This document shows, piece by piece, positions 21,501 to 32,192 of a stretch of DNA of 64,000 nucleotides (position 1 is the first letter of the stretch; each line of letters opens with the position of its first letter). Source of the DNA: an uncultured Colwellia sp. GTDB lineage: Bacteria; Pseudomonadota; Gammaproteobacteria; Enterobacterales; Alteromonadaceae. Below the pieces are notes generated by a model. It did no database searches. It was not told the origin of the DNA and saw only the letters and a list, made by a program, of their open reading frames with translations. The stretch covers positions 40,082-104,081 of the forward strand of contig CAJXWZ010000019.1 of NCBI GenBank assembly GCA_913062815.1. The letters are read 5' to 3'. A program made the translations under genes and the position numbers.

Positions 21501-22188
21501 CGACTCGCCAATCGATACTAGTTTTACCTTGTAATTCTAGCCAGGCATTCGCTTTAGAAAAATGCTGACAACCAAAAAAACCGCGATAAGCTGATAATGG
21601 TGAAGGATGTGGGCCATTCAAAACCAGATGTTTTTTACCGTCAATAGTACGGCCTTTCTTTTGCGCGTGAGCACCCCAAAGTATAAAGACGCAACCTTCA
21701 TTTTGTTGATTTATTTTCGAAATAACTTGATCGGTAAATTGCTCCCAACCAAGCTTAGCATGAGAGTGGGCCAGCCCTTGTTGCACCGTTAATACGGTAT
21801 TAAGTAGTAACACCCCCTGTTGTGCCCATGAGGTCAAATTGCCATGTTCAGGGGTAATAAAACCATCAATATCTGTTGATAATTCTTTATAAATATTAAC
21901 TAAGGAAGGTGGTATTTTAATGCCGTGTTGAACAGAGAAAGCCAACCCGTGTGCTTGAGGTTGATCTTTATATTCACCTTTACCAACACCATGATAAGGA
22001 TCCTGTCCTAAAATTACGACTTTAATGTCAGCTAAATCTTGGTGTTCAAAAGCACAATAAACATCGGATTGCTTTGGAAAGACCGATATCCCTTGTGCTC
22101 TTTGCTCTGCTACTTTTTCTTGAAGCTGACAAAAGTAATCTTGCGATTGTTCTTGTTCGATTAGTTTTTGCCAGTTAAGTTGGATCAT
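21484..22188 (-). CDS. ung: Uracil-DNA glycosylase
   Basis: [51 protein letters not shown]. Confidence 0.97.
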   Translation of the reverse strand: MIQLNWQKLIEQEQSQDYFCQLQEKVAEQRAQGISVFPKQSDVYCAFEHQDLADIKVVILGQDPYHGVGKGEYKDQPQAHGLAFSVQHGIKIPPSLVNIYKELSTDIDGFITPEHGNLTSWAQQGVLLLNTVLTVQQGLAHSHAKLGWEQFTDQVISKINQQNEGCVFILWGAHAQKKGRTIDGKKHLVLNGPHPSPLSAYRGFFGCQHFSKANAWLELQGKTSIDWRVVNQNK

Positions 22189-22192
22189 TTTA

Positions 22193-22212
22193 TTGCTTGC
22201 TTGCTTGCTTGC
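22193..22212. repeat. (TTGC)5 tetranucleotide tract in thrC-ung intergenic region
   Basis: attgcttgcttgcttgcttgcgc; reads (GCAA)5 just 5' of the ung ATG. Confidence 0.9.
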
Positions 22213-22215
22213 GCA

Positions 22216-23520
22216 TTATGCTAATAAATAAGCACGTAAATCAGCAAAGCTTGCAGCCATTTCTTTTGATAAAATTGGTTCGCCAGCACAGTCTGCCAAC
22301 TCTTTTGGTAAACCTAAAGGCTGACCTAAAATACTCTCTACTACATCCTTGAACTTAGCAGGATGAGCGGTACCTAAAAAGACACCTATCTCACCATCTA
22401 CAGTATTATACTGTAATGCTTTATAGGCAACGGCAGCATGTGGTTCGCTAATATAACCTAATTTACTTAGCCCTATAACGGTTGATTGGGTTTGCTCTTC
22501 ATCAATTGACACTGAACTCACACAATCACTTTCAACAATACCTGATTTCAACATATGCTCTACCCGTGGCCAGTTATTAGGATTGCTTACATCCATAGCG
22601 TTAGAAATAGTCGCAACAGTAGTATTTGGAGACCATTCACCCGTTTCTAAATAACGTGGTACCGTATCATTTAAATTAGTCGCAGCAATAAAACGTTTTA
22701 TCGGTAAGCCCATTGCTTTTGCAAATAAACCGGCAGTTAAATTACCAAAGTTACCTGAAGGAATAGAAAATACTATATCGCCCAAATCTTTTTTAGCCCG
22801 AGACAATTGTGCTACCGCTTCAAAATAATAACAAATTTGCGCTAATAAACGGCTGATATTAATTGAATTAGCAGAATTCAAACCAATAGTTGTTGCTAGC
22901 TCATTATCGTCAAACGACTTTTTCACTAATGCTTGGCAATCATCAAAATCACCATCAACCATCAAGGTTTCAATGTTATCTCCTAACGTAGTAAACATCT
23001 TCTCTTGTAGTAAAGAAATTTTACCTTTAGGGTACATAATAACCACACGAATGTTATCTATACCATGAAAAGCATGCGCAACTGCAGCACCCGTATCGCC
23101 TGAAGTGGCGGTTAATATAGTTAGCGGTCTTTTTTGGCCTGTTACTTTAGCATCTTTAGCAACAAAGGCTTGTAAACACTTAGCCATGAAACGAGCACCA
23201 AAGTCTTTAAAAGCCAAAGTTGGCCCATGGAACAACTCTAAAATAGCACGGTCATTACTAATAGGCTGTAGCACGGCCGGGAAATTAAAGGCATCGGTGA
23301 CAATTTCTGTTAACTCTTGCTCATTCAAGTCTTCTTCAACGAAAGGCGTTAATATTTTAACACTTCGCTCAACTAATGGCATTGCGAGTAGTTCATCAAT
23401 ATTGTCTAATGCAGGCATTGTCTTTGGAAAAAATAAGCCTTGATTTTTACCTAAGCCTTGTTTTACTGCTTGAGCAAAACTAACCTGTTCATCATTTTCT
23501 TTTAAGTTATAAAATTTCAC
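22216..23520 (-). CDS. thrC: Threonine synthase
   Basis: MKFYNLKENDEQVSFAQAVKQGLGKNQGLFFP; FHGPTLAFKDFGARF; ILTATSGDTGAAV. Confidence 0.97.
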   Translation of the reverse strand: MKFYNLKENDEQVSFAQAVKQGLGKNQGLFFPKTMPALDNIDELLAMPLVERSVKILTPFVEEDLNEQELTEIVTDAFNFPAVLQPISNDRAILELFHGPTLAFKDFGARFMAKCLQAFVAKDAKVTGQKRPLTILTATSGDTGAAVAHAFHGIDNIRVVIMYPKGKISLLQEKMFTTLGDNIETLMVDGDFDDCQALVKKSFDDNELATTIGLNSANSINISRLLAQICYYFEAVAQLSRAKKDLGDIVFSIPSGNFGNLTAGLFAKAMGLPIKRFIAATNLNDTVPRYLETGEWSPNTTVATISNAMDVSNPNNWPRVEHMLKSGIVESDCVSSVSIDEEQTQSTVIGLSKLGYISEPHAAVAYKALQYNTVDGEIGVFLGTAHPAKFKDVVESILGQPLGLPKELADCAGEPILSKEMAASFADLRAYLLA

Positions 23521-23600
23521 TTTTTGTTCCTAATTTTTTACTTGTAGCCGATATTTTACTTTCATTGTGTAAGCAAAATATCAGCTAGCTTGTTAATTGG

Positions 23601-24587
23601 TTATATCTCTACTGCGCCCGCTTCATCTACTTGGCAGACATGAACAAAGCCAAGCGATGTTTGCAGATAATTTTCTTTTAGCCATAAGGCAAAATCTTGT
23701 GCCTGTAGCTCATTTTCACAAATGCAAAATAAGGTAGGTCCTGAGCCTGAGATACCAACCGCGTGAGCACCTTGATCTTTTAAATAATCATGAGCTTGTT
23801 GGTACTTGGGTAATAAATTAGTTCGATAAGGCTCAGCGACGACATCCGTTAACACCGAAAATGCTTGCGCTTTATCTTGTCGGTGACAGGCATCAACAAA
23901 GGTTGCTAAATTTTGACCATAGCTTATCACATCTGCACGGCTATAACTGACCGGTAATACATCACGCGCTGCTTTTGTTGATACTTCTATTCCAGGGTAT
24001 GCCATTACATAATAACAGTCATTAAAACCGGGTAATGCACGGCTAATCACATCCTTGTCAGGTACCATTAACTGCAAGCCACCTAGGTAACAAGGCGCCA
24101 CATTGTCATAATGTAGACTACCGCTGATTTGTGCTTCCATTTCACCTGTCATTTTCAACAAAGTGTTCTCATCAAAACTAACATCTTGATATTTTGCATA
24201 AAATGCATTTAAAGCCGCCAATGCAGCCACTACGGAGCAAGCGCTCGAACCTAGACCACTGCCCACTGGCATTTTCTTATCAAGTGTCATTTGCACATTA
24301 ATAGGCGTTACACCTTTACTCACTAACGCTTGATTAAACAGCTGCAAACAAGACCAAACAATATTATCTTCTTTAGCTTTTGGTAATTTTTCTGCAAAAG
24401 CACCAACAACAATTAATTTATCTTCGTTAGCGTTTTCAACAGCAACGACATCACCTAATAAAGTACCATCAATCGGTTTAACGGCTAACCCTAGCACGTC
24501 AAAGCCAACACTTACATTGCCGATCGAGGCAGGAGCAAACACTGATACACCCTGTTTATTTAAAGACATTAGTGCTGTTGCTCCCAA
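23601..24587 (-). CDS. thrB: Homoserine kinase
   Basis: [39 protein letters not shown] (GHMP). Confidence 0.96.
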   Translation of the reverse strand: MGATALMSLNKQGVSVFAPASIGNVSVGFDVLGLAVKPIDGTLLGDVVAVENANEDKLIVVGAFAEKLPKAKEDNIVWSCLQLFNQALVSKGVTPINVQMTLDKKMPVGSGLGSSACSVVAALAALNAFYAKYQDVSFDENTLLKMTGEMEAQISGSLHYDNVAPCYLGGLQLMVPDKDVISRALPGFNDCYYVMAYPGIEVSTKAARDVLPVSYSRADVISYGQNLATFVDACHRQDKAQAFSVLTDVVAEPYRTNLLPKYQQAHDYLKDQGAHAVGISGSGPTLFCICENELQAQDFALWLKENYLQTSLGFVHVCQVDEAGAVEI

Positions 24588-27079
24588 GCTAACGTTCTTA
24601 AAACATCGCCAAATACGCCTGCTGCTGTCACAGCAGCACCAGCACCGTAACCACGTAGTACAAAAGGTAATGGTTGATAATAACGACTATGAATTGCTAA
24701 AGCATTCTCACCATCTTTAATACTATAAAGTGGGTGACTGGCATCAACAGCCTCGATTGAAACTTGACACTTACCTTTAACAATATTACCGATGTAACGT
24801 AGTACTTTGCCCTCTTCGGCTGCGGCTTTACAACGAGCACTCACACCACTATCAAGTTTAGACAAATTATTCATAAACTCATTAACGTCACCACTATCAT
24901 CAAAGTCGCTCGGTAATACTGATTCAACGTTAATGTCAGAGAGTTCTAACGGTAAACCAGACTCACGTGCCATTATCAATAATTTACGTGCTACATCCAT
25001 ACCGCTAAGATCATCACGAGGATCTGGCTCGGTAAAACCATTTTCTTTTGCTATCGCGGTCGCTTCTGATAAAGACATACCTTCATCTAACTTACCGAAT
25101 ATGTACGAAAGTGAACCTGATAAAACCCCTTCAAAGCGTAATAATTCATCGCCTGCTTTGATTAAGTTTTGCAAAGTATCTATTACTGGTAAACCTGCAC
25201 CTACGGTTGTTTCATATAAGAAACGTCGATTAGTTCTTTGAGCTGTGCTTCTCAGTTCTTGATAATATTGCCAAGAATCCGTATTGGCTTTCTTATTTGG
25301 TGTTACAACATGGAAGCCTTGTGCTAAGTACTCAACATAGCTCATGGCTAACGCTTCATTTGAAGTTGAATCAACAAGCACAGGGTTAATCAAATGATTA
25401 TCACTTACAAATGCTTTAATATTTTCTGCATTTACTGCAACAGCTTGTTTATTTTCGATGCCTTGTGCGATGACATCTTGCCAGTTATCTAAATCAATAC
25501 CTTCATTGTGAAATACCATACCTTTAGAGTTGGCGATACCGTAAACTTTTAAAACAATATTTTGTTCTTTCAAGCTAGCTTGTTGACGAGAAATCTGTGC
25601 AATTAATTCGCTGCCAACAACACCACAACCAACAAGAAAAACATCAATGGTCGGTTTGTGAGAGAAGAAGTTTTGATGACTAACTTTCATCGCAGCTGTA
25701 CATTTACGCTGCTCAATTACCACTGAAATACTGCGTTCAGATGAATCTTGTGCAATAGCAATAACATTAACGCGCGCTTGCTCCAACGATGCAAAAAACT
25801 TGGCCGCTACACCGCGTTGATGGTGCATGCCATCACCAACAAGTGAAACAATGGATAACTCACCTTGCAAGGCTATTGGTTCAAGTAAACCATTTAGCAG
25901 CTCAAGTTCAAATTCTTCTTTTAAGCTTTGCTCTGCAAGTTGCGCATCACTAGAGTGAATACAAAAACTAATGCAGTATTCACTTGATGACTGACTAATC
26001 AATACTAATGATATATTTTCACGGCTCATGGTAGCAAAAACGCGACTTGCCATGCCTACCATACCTTTCATACCCGGTCCTGATACATTAACCATGGTTA
26101 GCTCATCAAGATTTGATATCGCTTTCACACGCTTTTGTTGATCATTTTCATTAGAAATCAAAGTACCTGGTGCCGCTGGATTGCTGGTATTTTTAATTAA
26201 ACAAGGGATATGATATTGCGCAATTGGACCAATTGTTTTTGGGTGCAATACACTGGCACCAAAATATGATAATTCCATTGCTTCTTGATAAGACAGATAA
26301 TCAAGTAATTTTGCTTCTTTTATCATTCGTGGGTCGGCATTATATACGCCATCAACATCTGTCCAAATTTCACAACAATCGGCTTGCATACAAACAGCTA
26401 AAACGGCTGCTGAATAATCTGAACCATTACGGCCCAACGTAGTTACTTGCCCTGCTTGACCATCATTTCTGACACTCATACCAATAAAGCCTGGCATCAA
26501 TGACACTTGATTTAATTTATCGTATTCTGCTGAAAACTTTTCTTTGGATAACACTAAATCTGCCACCGCATTTAACGAAGAATCATTGGTAAATAAAAAT
26601 TTCTCTGGTGTTAATAAAGATACTTGCAATCCAGATGACTGCAGCACTGAATCAAGAATTGCAACACTCAAGCGTTCACCGGTACTGATAACACGAGCGC
26701 GAATATGATCAGGGCAATAAGTCAACATAGTTGCACCCTGCATGAAACGCTCAAGTTGATGTTCATAATTTGTTAGTGCTTGTTCACAATGCTGAGAATT
26801 GAATTCTGACAGGCTTGCAGATAAGTCATCAATAATAGTGGTAATGGCACGCTTAAAGTGCCCTAAATCAGTAACAAGCTTTGCTTCATCACTAATATTT
26901 TCAGCCATAGCAACTAAATGATTTGTTACACCTTGTGGGGCAGAGACCACTACGGCAACTTTAGAAGATTGGCTTTTATCTTTGATGATGTCAGCAACTT
27001 GACGAAAACGCTCTGCTGATGCCAGCGATGAGCCACCAAATTTAAGTACACGCATGATTTTTTCCTTTATTGAAAACAA
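24569..27079 (-). CDS. thrA: Bifunctional aspartokinase I / homoserine dehydrogenase I (start probably MRVLKFGG, about 8 codons in)
   Basis: [54 protein letters not shown]. Confidence 0.97.
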   Translation of the reverse strand: MFSIKEKIMRVLKFGGSSLASAERFRQVADIIKDKSQSSKVAVVVSAPQGVTNHLVAMAENISDEAKLVTDLGHFKRAITTIIDDLSASLSEFNSQHCEQALTNYEHQLERFMQGATMLTYCPDHIRARVISTGERLSVAILDSVLQSSGLQVSLLTPEKFLFTNDSSLNAVADLVLSKEKFSAEYDKLNQVSLMPGFIGMSVRNDGQAGQVTTLGRNGSDYSAAVLAVCMQADCCEIWTDVDGVYNADPRMIKEAKLLDYLSYQEAMELSYFGASVLHPKTIGPIAQYHIPCLIKNTSNPAAPGTLISNENDQQKRVKAISNLDELTMVNVSGPGMKGMVGMASRVFATMSRENISLVLISQSSSEYCISFCIHSSDAQLAEQSLKEEFELELLNGLLEPIALQGELSIVSLVGDGMHHQRGVAAKFFASLEQARVNVIAIAQDSSERSISVVIEQRKCTAAMKVSHQNFFSHKPTIDVFLVGCGVVGSELIAQISRQQASLKEQNIVLKVYGIANSKGMVFHNEGIDLDNWQDVIAQGIENKQAVAVNAENIKAFVSDNHLINPVLVDSTSNEALAMSYVEYLAQGFHVVTPNKKANTDSWQYYQELRSTAQRTNRRFLYETTVGAGLPVIDTLQNLIKAGDELLRFEGVLSGSLSYIFGKLDEGMSLSEATAIAKENGFTEPDPRDDLSGMDVARKLLIMARESGLPLELSDINVESVLPSDFDDSGDVNEFMNNLSKLDSGVSARCKAAAEEGKVLRYIGNIVKGKCQVSIEAVDASHPLYSIKDGENALAIHSRYYQPLPFVLRGYGAGAAVTAAGVFGDVLRTLAWEQQH

Positions 27080-27083
27080 AAAA

Positions 27084-27107
27084 CCCGTAACCTTTTCAGG
27101 TCACGGG
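27084..27107 (-). terminator. thr operon attenuator (rho-independent terminator)
   Basis: Minus strand CCCGTGACC-tgaaaa-GGTTACGGG followed by TTTTTTG, between thrL and thrA. Confidence 0.9.
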
Positions 27108-27135
27108 CTTCGATAAAATTATTCTTTTTTACACG

Positions 27136-27207
27136 TTAGCCAGCGACCGCCATCCCAATTCGGGTGGTGGTGGTAATAATAGTAAGGTGGCTAGTAGTAA
27201 TATTCAT
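27136..27207 (-). CDS. thrL: thr operon leader peptide MNITTSHLTIITTTTRIGMAVAG (not in ORF track)
   Basis: 23-aa minus-strand ORF with 7 Thr and 4 Ile, directly upstream of the attenuator and thrA. Confidence 0.93.
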   Translation of the reverse strand: MNITTSHLTIITTTTRIGMAVAG

Positions 27208-27364
27208 GTCAGGTAAAATGCCTGATTAGCACTTTAGTGTCAACCTTTATTGGCACTGTTCACACAGAATAAAAAGTTATAGGGTATGCATATATATCCA
27301 TAAGATGTTTTTTATTATCTACTTCAAGCAATAACAGCAACTTTAATATTTACAATGCTGGCAA

Positions 27365-27460
27365 TTAATTGCCGACGACGAAATACACGCTGGCAACAGA
27401 AAGAAATATTGAGACAAAATAGATAAATGTCATTTTGAGGCTGTAAGTATTTATTTTCAT
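27365..27460 (-). CDS. Possible small membrane protein MKINTYSLKMTFIYFVSIFLSVASVYFVVGN (not in ORF track)
   Basis: 31-aa ORF with TM-like segment, preceded by minus-strand GAGAAGGATAGTG (SD-like AAGGA). Confidence 0.45.
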   Translation of the reverse strand: MKINTYSLKMTFIYFVSIFLSVASVYFVVGN

Positions 27461-27617
27461 CACTATCCTTCTCGTTAAAATAGCGTCAACTAACCATTGT
27501 TTATCAATAATTAAGCTATTTTCGTGCCATTAATATAATTGACTATATGTTAGTAGACATTAAGAAGAGTTACTGTAAACAAGCGTTATCTTTATGTGAT
27601 CGTTTGTAAAGGCATAA

Positions 27618-28352
27618 TTAAGCGGTAGGGGATTGCCAGCGCAAAGCTGATTGATTATCTTTCAACCATTGTTTAGCTTGAAAATGACCGGGGTAGTATT
27701 GCTCAACAAGTTGCCAGAAAAATGTTGAATGATTTAAATGCTGCAAGTGACAAAGCTCATGAACGATCACATAGTCAATAACATTCATAGGTAACATCAT
27801 CAGGAGATAATTGAAGCTCAATTCTCCCCTACTATTACAGCTCCCCCAACGAGCTCGGTATTGGCGTATTTTTATTGCTGATGGGCTTAATTGAATTTGA
27901 TGAGAAAATTGCGCGACTTTGGGTAAAATTATCGCATTGGCCTGCGCTTTAAAATACTGCTCAATACTATTTTTGACAATTTGCTTCAATAAGACAGCAT
28001 TACTCTGCTTTTTTAGGTTTCTAGCAGATAAAACAATGCATAAGCTTAACTGGCCATTTGCTAATTCAGATACATAAACCTGTGATTTTTCGCCAGCCTT
28101 AGCGAAACTTATGTCTAGCGTATGTTGCTTGCCAAAGACTAACAATTTTGCATCATGGCTAAAGTCACAACAAAGATCTTCAAGGGAGTTTTGCTCCGCT
28201 ATTTTGGCCTTTAACCAAGCCTGCTTTTTATGAATAAACTCACCAATAAACTGTTCATTCAGGTGCAGCGGCGCACGAACAATCACTTGTCCACTTTTAA
28301 CATGTAAAGCAAGTGTTTTACGTTGACTGCGTAAAACTTGGTAATCAATCAT
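27618..28352 (-). CDS. YgjP-like metallopeptidase (M48/DUF45 family)
   Basis: VIVHELCHLQHLNHSTFFWQLVEQYYP; RWGSCNSRGELSFNYLLMM. Confidence 0.9.
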   Translation of the reverse strand: MIDYQVLRSQRKTLALHVKSGQVIVRAPLHLNEQFIGEFIHKKQAWLKAKIAEQNSLEDLCCDFSHDAKLLVFGKQHTLDISFAKAGEKSQVYVSELANGQLSLCIVLSARNLKKQSNAVLLKQIVKNSIEQYFKAQANAIILPKVAQFSHQIQLSPSAIKIRQYRARWGSCNSRGELSFNYLLMMLPMNVIDYVIVHELCHLQHLNHSTFFWQLVEQYYPGHFQAKQWLKDNQSALRWQSPTA

Positions 28353-28376
28353 TCATACTAGTACTTATCTAAAAAC

Positions 28377-28697
28377 TTAACTCGCTTCGCTTAACTTCAC
28401 TGCTTTAGCGGCCACTTTTTTTTCAGTTACCTTTTTAACTGCTGCCTGTTTCGCTGGTGTTTTCACCGCTTTTTTTGCTAATAACGCAATTAGCACTTCT
28501 TCACGGTGCTGAGCTAAGTAAATACTTAATTCTTCACTCGCGCTATCGCTGAGTTCTATAGGTGATTGTGCAAACACATCGGCCAAGTTATCAGCCATGT
28601 CCAACATTTTGTCATATTCATCTGCTGATTTCTTATCCATAAATGTTTTTGCCTCCACCCCGTGTCTAATGACGACGAATCGACTTTCAACTGCCAT
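28377..28697 (-). CDS. yebG: SOS-inducible protein YebG
   Basis: MAVESRFVVIRHGVEAKTFMDKKSADEYDKMLDMADNL. Confidence 0.9.
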   Translation of the reverse strand: MAVESRFVVIRHGVEAKTFMDKKSADEYDKMLDMADNLADVFAQSPIELSDSASEELSIYLAQHREEVLIALLAKKAVKTPAKQAAVKKVTEKKVAAKAVKLSEAS

Positions 28698-28796
28698 TAT
28701 TGTTCCTTAGTCATGTTAAAAGAAAGCTCAAAATTTTTTTCATAAAGGCTTATTTCCACCTTATATAAGTTAACCATATCATAACACCACACAAAA

Positions 28797-28812
28797 CTGT
28801 ATATAAAAACAG
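28797..28812. promoter_or_regulatory. LexA (SOS) box upstream of yebG
   Basis: CTGTatataaaaACAG, perfect CTGT-N8-ACAG with A/T-rich core. Confidence 0.88.
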
Positions 28813-29105
28813 TTATTTTATCTATCTACCTTAAGTTCTCTTCAGTGATAGTACTCTTCACCTTACGATAACTTACAGATTTGCCCCTGAAAATATTTCT
28901 AATGGTGATCGAATGTAAAAGGTTAGAAACATTTACACACAAGAACTTTAATGAACAACCTTAATATCAATAAGTTAAATAAAAAAACAGCAATAATTAT
29001 AGATATTTTCCTTACATCCAAGAGCCAAACATTAACAACTTTTTTCTCGAAATAGCGCACTATTAATATGAGCGAGGCAATAAAGCTTTCGCAAAATTAA
29101 CCATT

Positions 29106-29468
29106 TTGGAGAATACCATGACTAAATTCAAAACAACTCTTATCGCGTTAGCAACTGCTGTTCCTGCTTTAGCTTTTGCAGGGCCAAGTCAAACAACATT
29201 AACCCCATATATGAAAACGGCTCTAGTGGATGTGTGTAAGGCAGCCATGAGTAATAAAATTCATAGACTTAATAGCACAACTAAGTCATATCACTTAAAA
29301 GATAAAACAATCGCTTTAAAAGTTATGTGTAATGGTGAGGATATAATTAGCTTTGCTGAAAACCACGGCGCAAATAAAACTGCAGCAAAACTACAAAAAA
29401 GTATTGGTAATGTAAGCATAATTGATACCGCAGCGGCAACTAAACTCAGCGTTACATTCGCCGAATAA
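29106..29468 (+). CDS. Secreted DUF3718-like protein (start probably MTKFKT)
   Basis: Signal peptide TTLIALATAVPALAFA; two-cysteine DUF3718-like body (VCKAAMSNK...VMCNGEDI). Confidence 0.7.
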   Translation: MENTMTKFKTTLIALATAVPALAFAGPSQTTLTPYMKTALVDVCKAAMSNKIHRLNSTTKSYHLKDKTIALKVMCNGEDIISFAENHGANKTAAKLQKSIGNVSIIDTAAATKLSVTFAE

Positions 29469-29556
29469 TAACTCGAATAGGATAAATATGACTTATTAAA
29501 CAAGAGCACTTTTCAAAATGACTAAAGTGCTCAGTTTAATCTCCTTTTATTGATAC

Positions 29557-31935
29557 CTAATCGCCAAATAGCTTTTCAAACCAAGAGCGATCATCAACTT
29601 TATCGACTAAACAATCTTGTTTCATTATTACGCCTGCAGCAATGGCAGGATAATTGATGGTATTGTCACATTGCGTGGAGACAGCATGTCCGGTACTTTG
29701 TTCAAATAAAGTCATTGCTATTGCATTAGGCACAACGGTATTTTTATGCTCTACCCCTTGTTTTTTAATAAAATCTGAGAACAATAGTAAAGCCCCGCTA
29801 CTGCCCGTTAAGCCTGTAGACTTGTTATCATCTTTACCAACCCAAGTTGTAATTAAGTGGCCACCATCGTAACCAATAAACCAACTGTCACGTAAGTCAT
29901 TACTGGTACCTGTTTTTCCCGCAACCTTTTTGTCTTTTAAGCGCCAAGAAAGTGATTTTGCTGTGCCCGTGGATGTTACTTTTGTCAAAGCATAATCCAT
30001 TAGATAAGCAGCATTAGCGGAGATCACTTGCTCATTTTTGGCTTCAAACTGCCACAAGGTATCACCTTGATTAGAAACAATATGCTTTATGGTATGCGGT
30101 TGTTCAGCAAAACCTTGACGTGCGAAAGTTAGATACATACGGTTTATTTGTGCAGGTGACATATTAATAGCTCCTAAGAGCATAGATGGACGCAACACAA
30201 TATCTTCCTCAAAACCAAATAAATGCATGGCATTAGCAACATTTTCTAACCCCAAAGTCATGCCTAAATTTACCGTAGGAATATTTAGTGACTTAACTAA
30301 GCCATCAATTAGCGGCACTTGTTGACGATATTTACCATCATAGTTTTTAGGTTGCCATTTCTTACCACGTTTATTGACATCGTGTTCTGAAGTCAAGGTA
30401 ATGGGTTGATCAGCTAACAAGGTAGCAAAATTGAATTGCTCAAAGCGTTCCAAAGCAGCTAAATAAATTGCCGGTTTTACCAGTGACCCAACAGGTCGCT
30501 GAGCATTTAAGGCTCTATTAAAGCCAGCATAGCCACTTTGTCTGTCACCCACTACAGCCCTAATTTCAGCACTTTCAATATCGGTAACTATCATTGCCGC
30601 TTGTAAGTTATTTTGCTGATATTTTTGCTCTAGTTTATTTAACTGACTTGACACAGTGCTCTGCAGGAGTTGCTGTGATAGATGTGAAAACCCCGTAAAA
30701 ACCCTAACTGCAGTTTTTTGCTGGAATGGCGTTAGATGCTGATTTAATTCCTGTTGAACCAGCTGTAAATAGGCTGGATATTGCTGTACTTTAAAACGCC
30801 TATTTTCCCGAATTGAAAGTGGTGCATTTACGGCTACTTTAAATTCATACACGGTAAGTTGGTTTTGCTCAAACATAAGGCGGAGTACTAAATCTCGACG
30901 AGTTTTAGCTCTGTTAGGATGACGCCAAGGATCGTAATAACTCGGCCCTTTAACTTGTGCTACTAATAAGGCAATTTGTGCATTATTTAATGCCGCCACA
31001 GACTTACCAAAATAAAAGTCGGCGGCTAAGCCAAAGCCATATATGCCATTGGCATAATGTTGTCCCAAATATACTTCATTTAAATAGGCTTCAAGTAATT
31101 GATCTTTGCTGTAACGGACCTCAACAATCAGAGCCATAATGGCTTCTTGTATTTTGCGAGTTAAGGTACGCTCTCGCGTTAAAAACATATTCTTAACGAG
31201 CTGTTGCGTTAAGGTACTACCACCCTGCACTGTCCTGCCTGCCGCAATATTGTTATAAAGCGCTCTTAAAATTCCTGATGGCGAAATGCCTTGATGATGA
31301 TAAAAGTCTCGGTCTTCAATTAATAATAAAGTATCGATTAACTTTGTCGGCGTACTTTCTAATGCTATTAATACCCTGTCTTCTTTATTATCAGGCACAA
31401 GTCTGGCTAATAGTTTTGGTTCAAGCGGGAACGTTTCAACAGCAATATCCTCAATAAAGAGTTGCCTTACAATGTCATTTTTAAAATCAATCGTCAGCTT
31501 TGTGGCTTGATTTGAATTGACACCTTCATTTTCAGGAAAAGAGAAAGCGCGACGATATATTATTAACCTATGACTTGATTGGGCATATTGCCCTGGTGCC
31601 GTGACTTTTGTTACTTTTAGATATTCATTGAGTTCAAGGGATCGCGTTAAATTATCAATATTTATCTGCTTACCAGTATGTAATCGTATTACTTCCCCAT
31701 AAATTTGCGCAGGCACTTGCCAGCGTTGCCCTTCAAAAACGCGTTGCACCCTAGCATCTAGATAGATAGTAGAAATAAAAAGAATAAAAAACAGTGCTAA
31801 AGCAAGTTTAGCTGCTGTTATTGTCAGTCTGCGAAACCATGTTTTAACCGGTGTAATTTCTTGTTGGGTTTGCTGTTTCGATTCAGCTTCAGCTTCAGCT
31901 TCAGCCAATTTACTCTGTTGTTTCTTACTTGCCAT
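29557..31935 (-). CDS. mrcB: Bifunctional penicillin-binding protein 1B
   Basis: EDRDFYHHQGISPSGILRALYNNIAAGRTVQGGSTLTQQLVKN; KTGTSNDLRDSWFIGYDG. Confidence 0.95.
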   Translation of the reverse strand: MASKKQQSKLAEAEAEAESKQQTQQEITPVKTWFRRLTITAAKLALALFFILFISTIYLDARVQRVFEGQRWQVPAQIYGEVIRLHTGKQINIDNLTRSLELNEYLKVTKVTAPGQYAQSSHRLIIYRRAFSFPENEGVNSNQATKLTIDFKNDIVRQLFIEDIAVETFPLEPKLLARLVPDNKEDRVLIALESTPTKLIDTLLLIEDRDFYHHQGISPSGILRALYNNIAAGRTVQGGSTLTQQLVKNMFLTRERTLTRKIQEAIMALIVEVRYSKDQLLEAYLNEVYLGQHYANGIYGFGLAADFYFGKSVAALNNAQIALLVAQVKGPSYYDPWRHPNRAKTRRDLVLRLMFEQNQLTVYEFKVAVNAPLSIRENRRFKVQQYPAYLQLVQQELNQHLTPFQQKTAVRVFTGFSHLSQQLLQSTVSSQLNKLEQKYQQNNLQAAMIVTDIESAEIRAVVGDRQSGYAGFNRALNAQRPVGSLVKPAIYLAALERFEQFNFATLLADQPITLTSEHDVNKRGKKWQPKNYDGKYRQQVPLIDGLVKSLNIPTVNLGMTLGLENVANAMHLFGFEEDIVLRPSMLLGAINMSPAQINRMYLTFARQGFAEQPHTIKHIVSNQGDTLWQFEAKNEQVISANAAYLMDYALTKVTSTGTAKSLSWRLKDKKVAGKTGTSNDLRDSWFIGYDGGHLITTWVGKDDNKSTGLTGSSGALLLFSDFIKKQGVEHKNTVVPNAIAMTLFEQSTGHAVSTQCDNTINYPAIAAGVIMKQDCLVDKVDDRSWFEKLFGD
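31882..31905. repeat. (TTCAGC)4 hexanucleotide repeat within mrcB encoding Ala-Glu repeats
   Basis: ttcagcttcagcttcagcttcagc; protein AEAEAEAE. Confidence 0.9.
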
Positions 31936-32192
31936 CGAATAGTGCAGTCCTAAATTTGATTTCTCATTGTATTATTTGTCAGAATTTTTGTTGATATTCG
32001 ACAAGTTTGACAACAAGCCTCTTTCAACAAAATTATAATCATTTTATCTAGCATCACTTCATTTGAAAAGAGCCACAAAGATAATGAATATTACTGTATA
32101 GCACTTTTCCAACATTTTTATCTTTAATCTGTCAACCAAACACTACTTGGTTCGTTATAACAATGAGACAACTAACCATTTAGGAGTTCAGT

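Noticed and set aside
32093-32108. Possible second LexA box (ctgtatagcactttt)
   Set aside because: Lacks the ACAG half-site.
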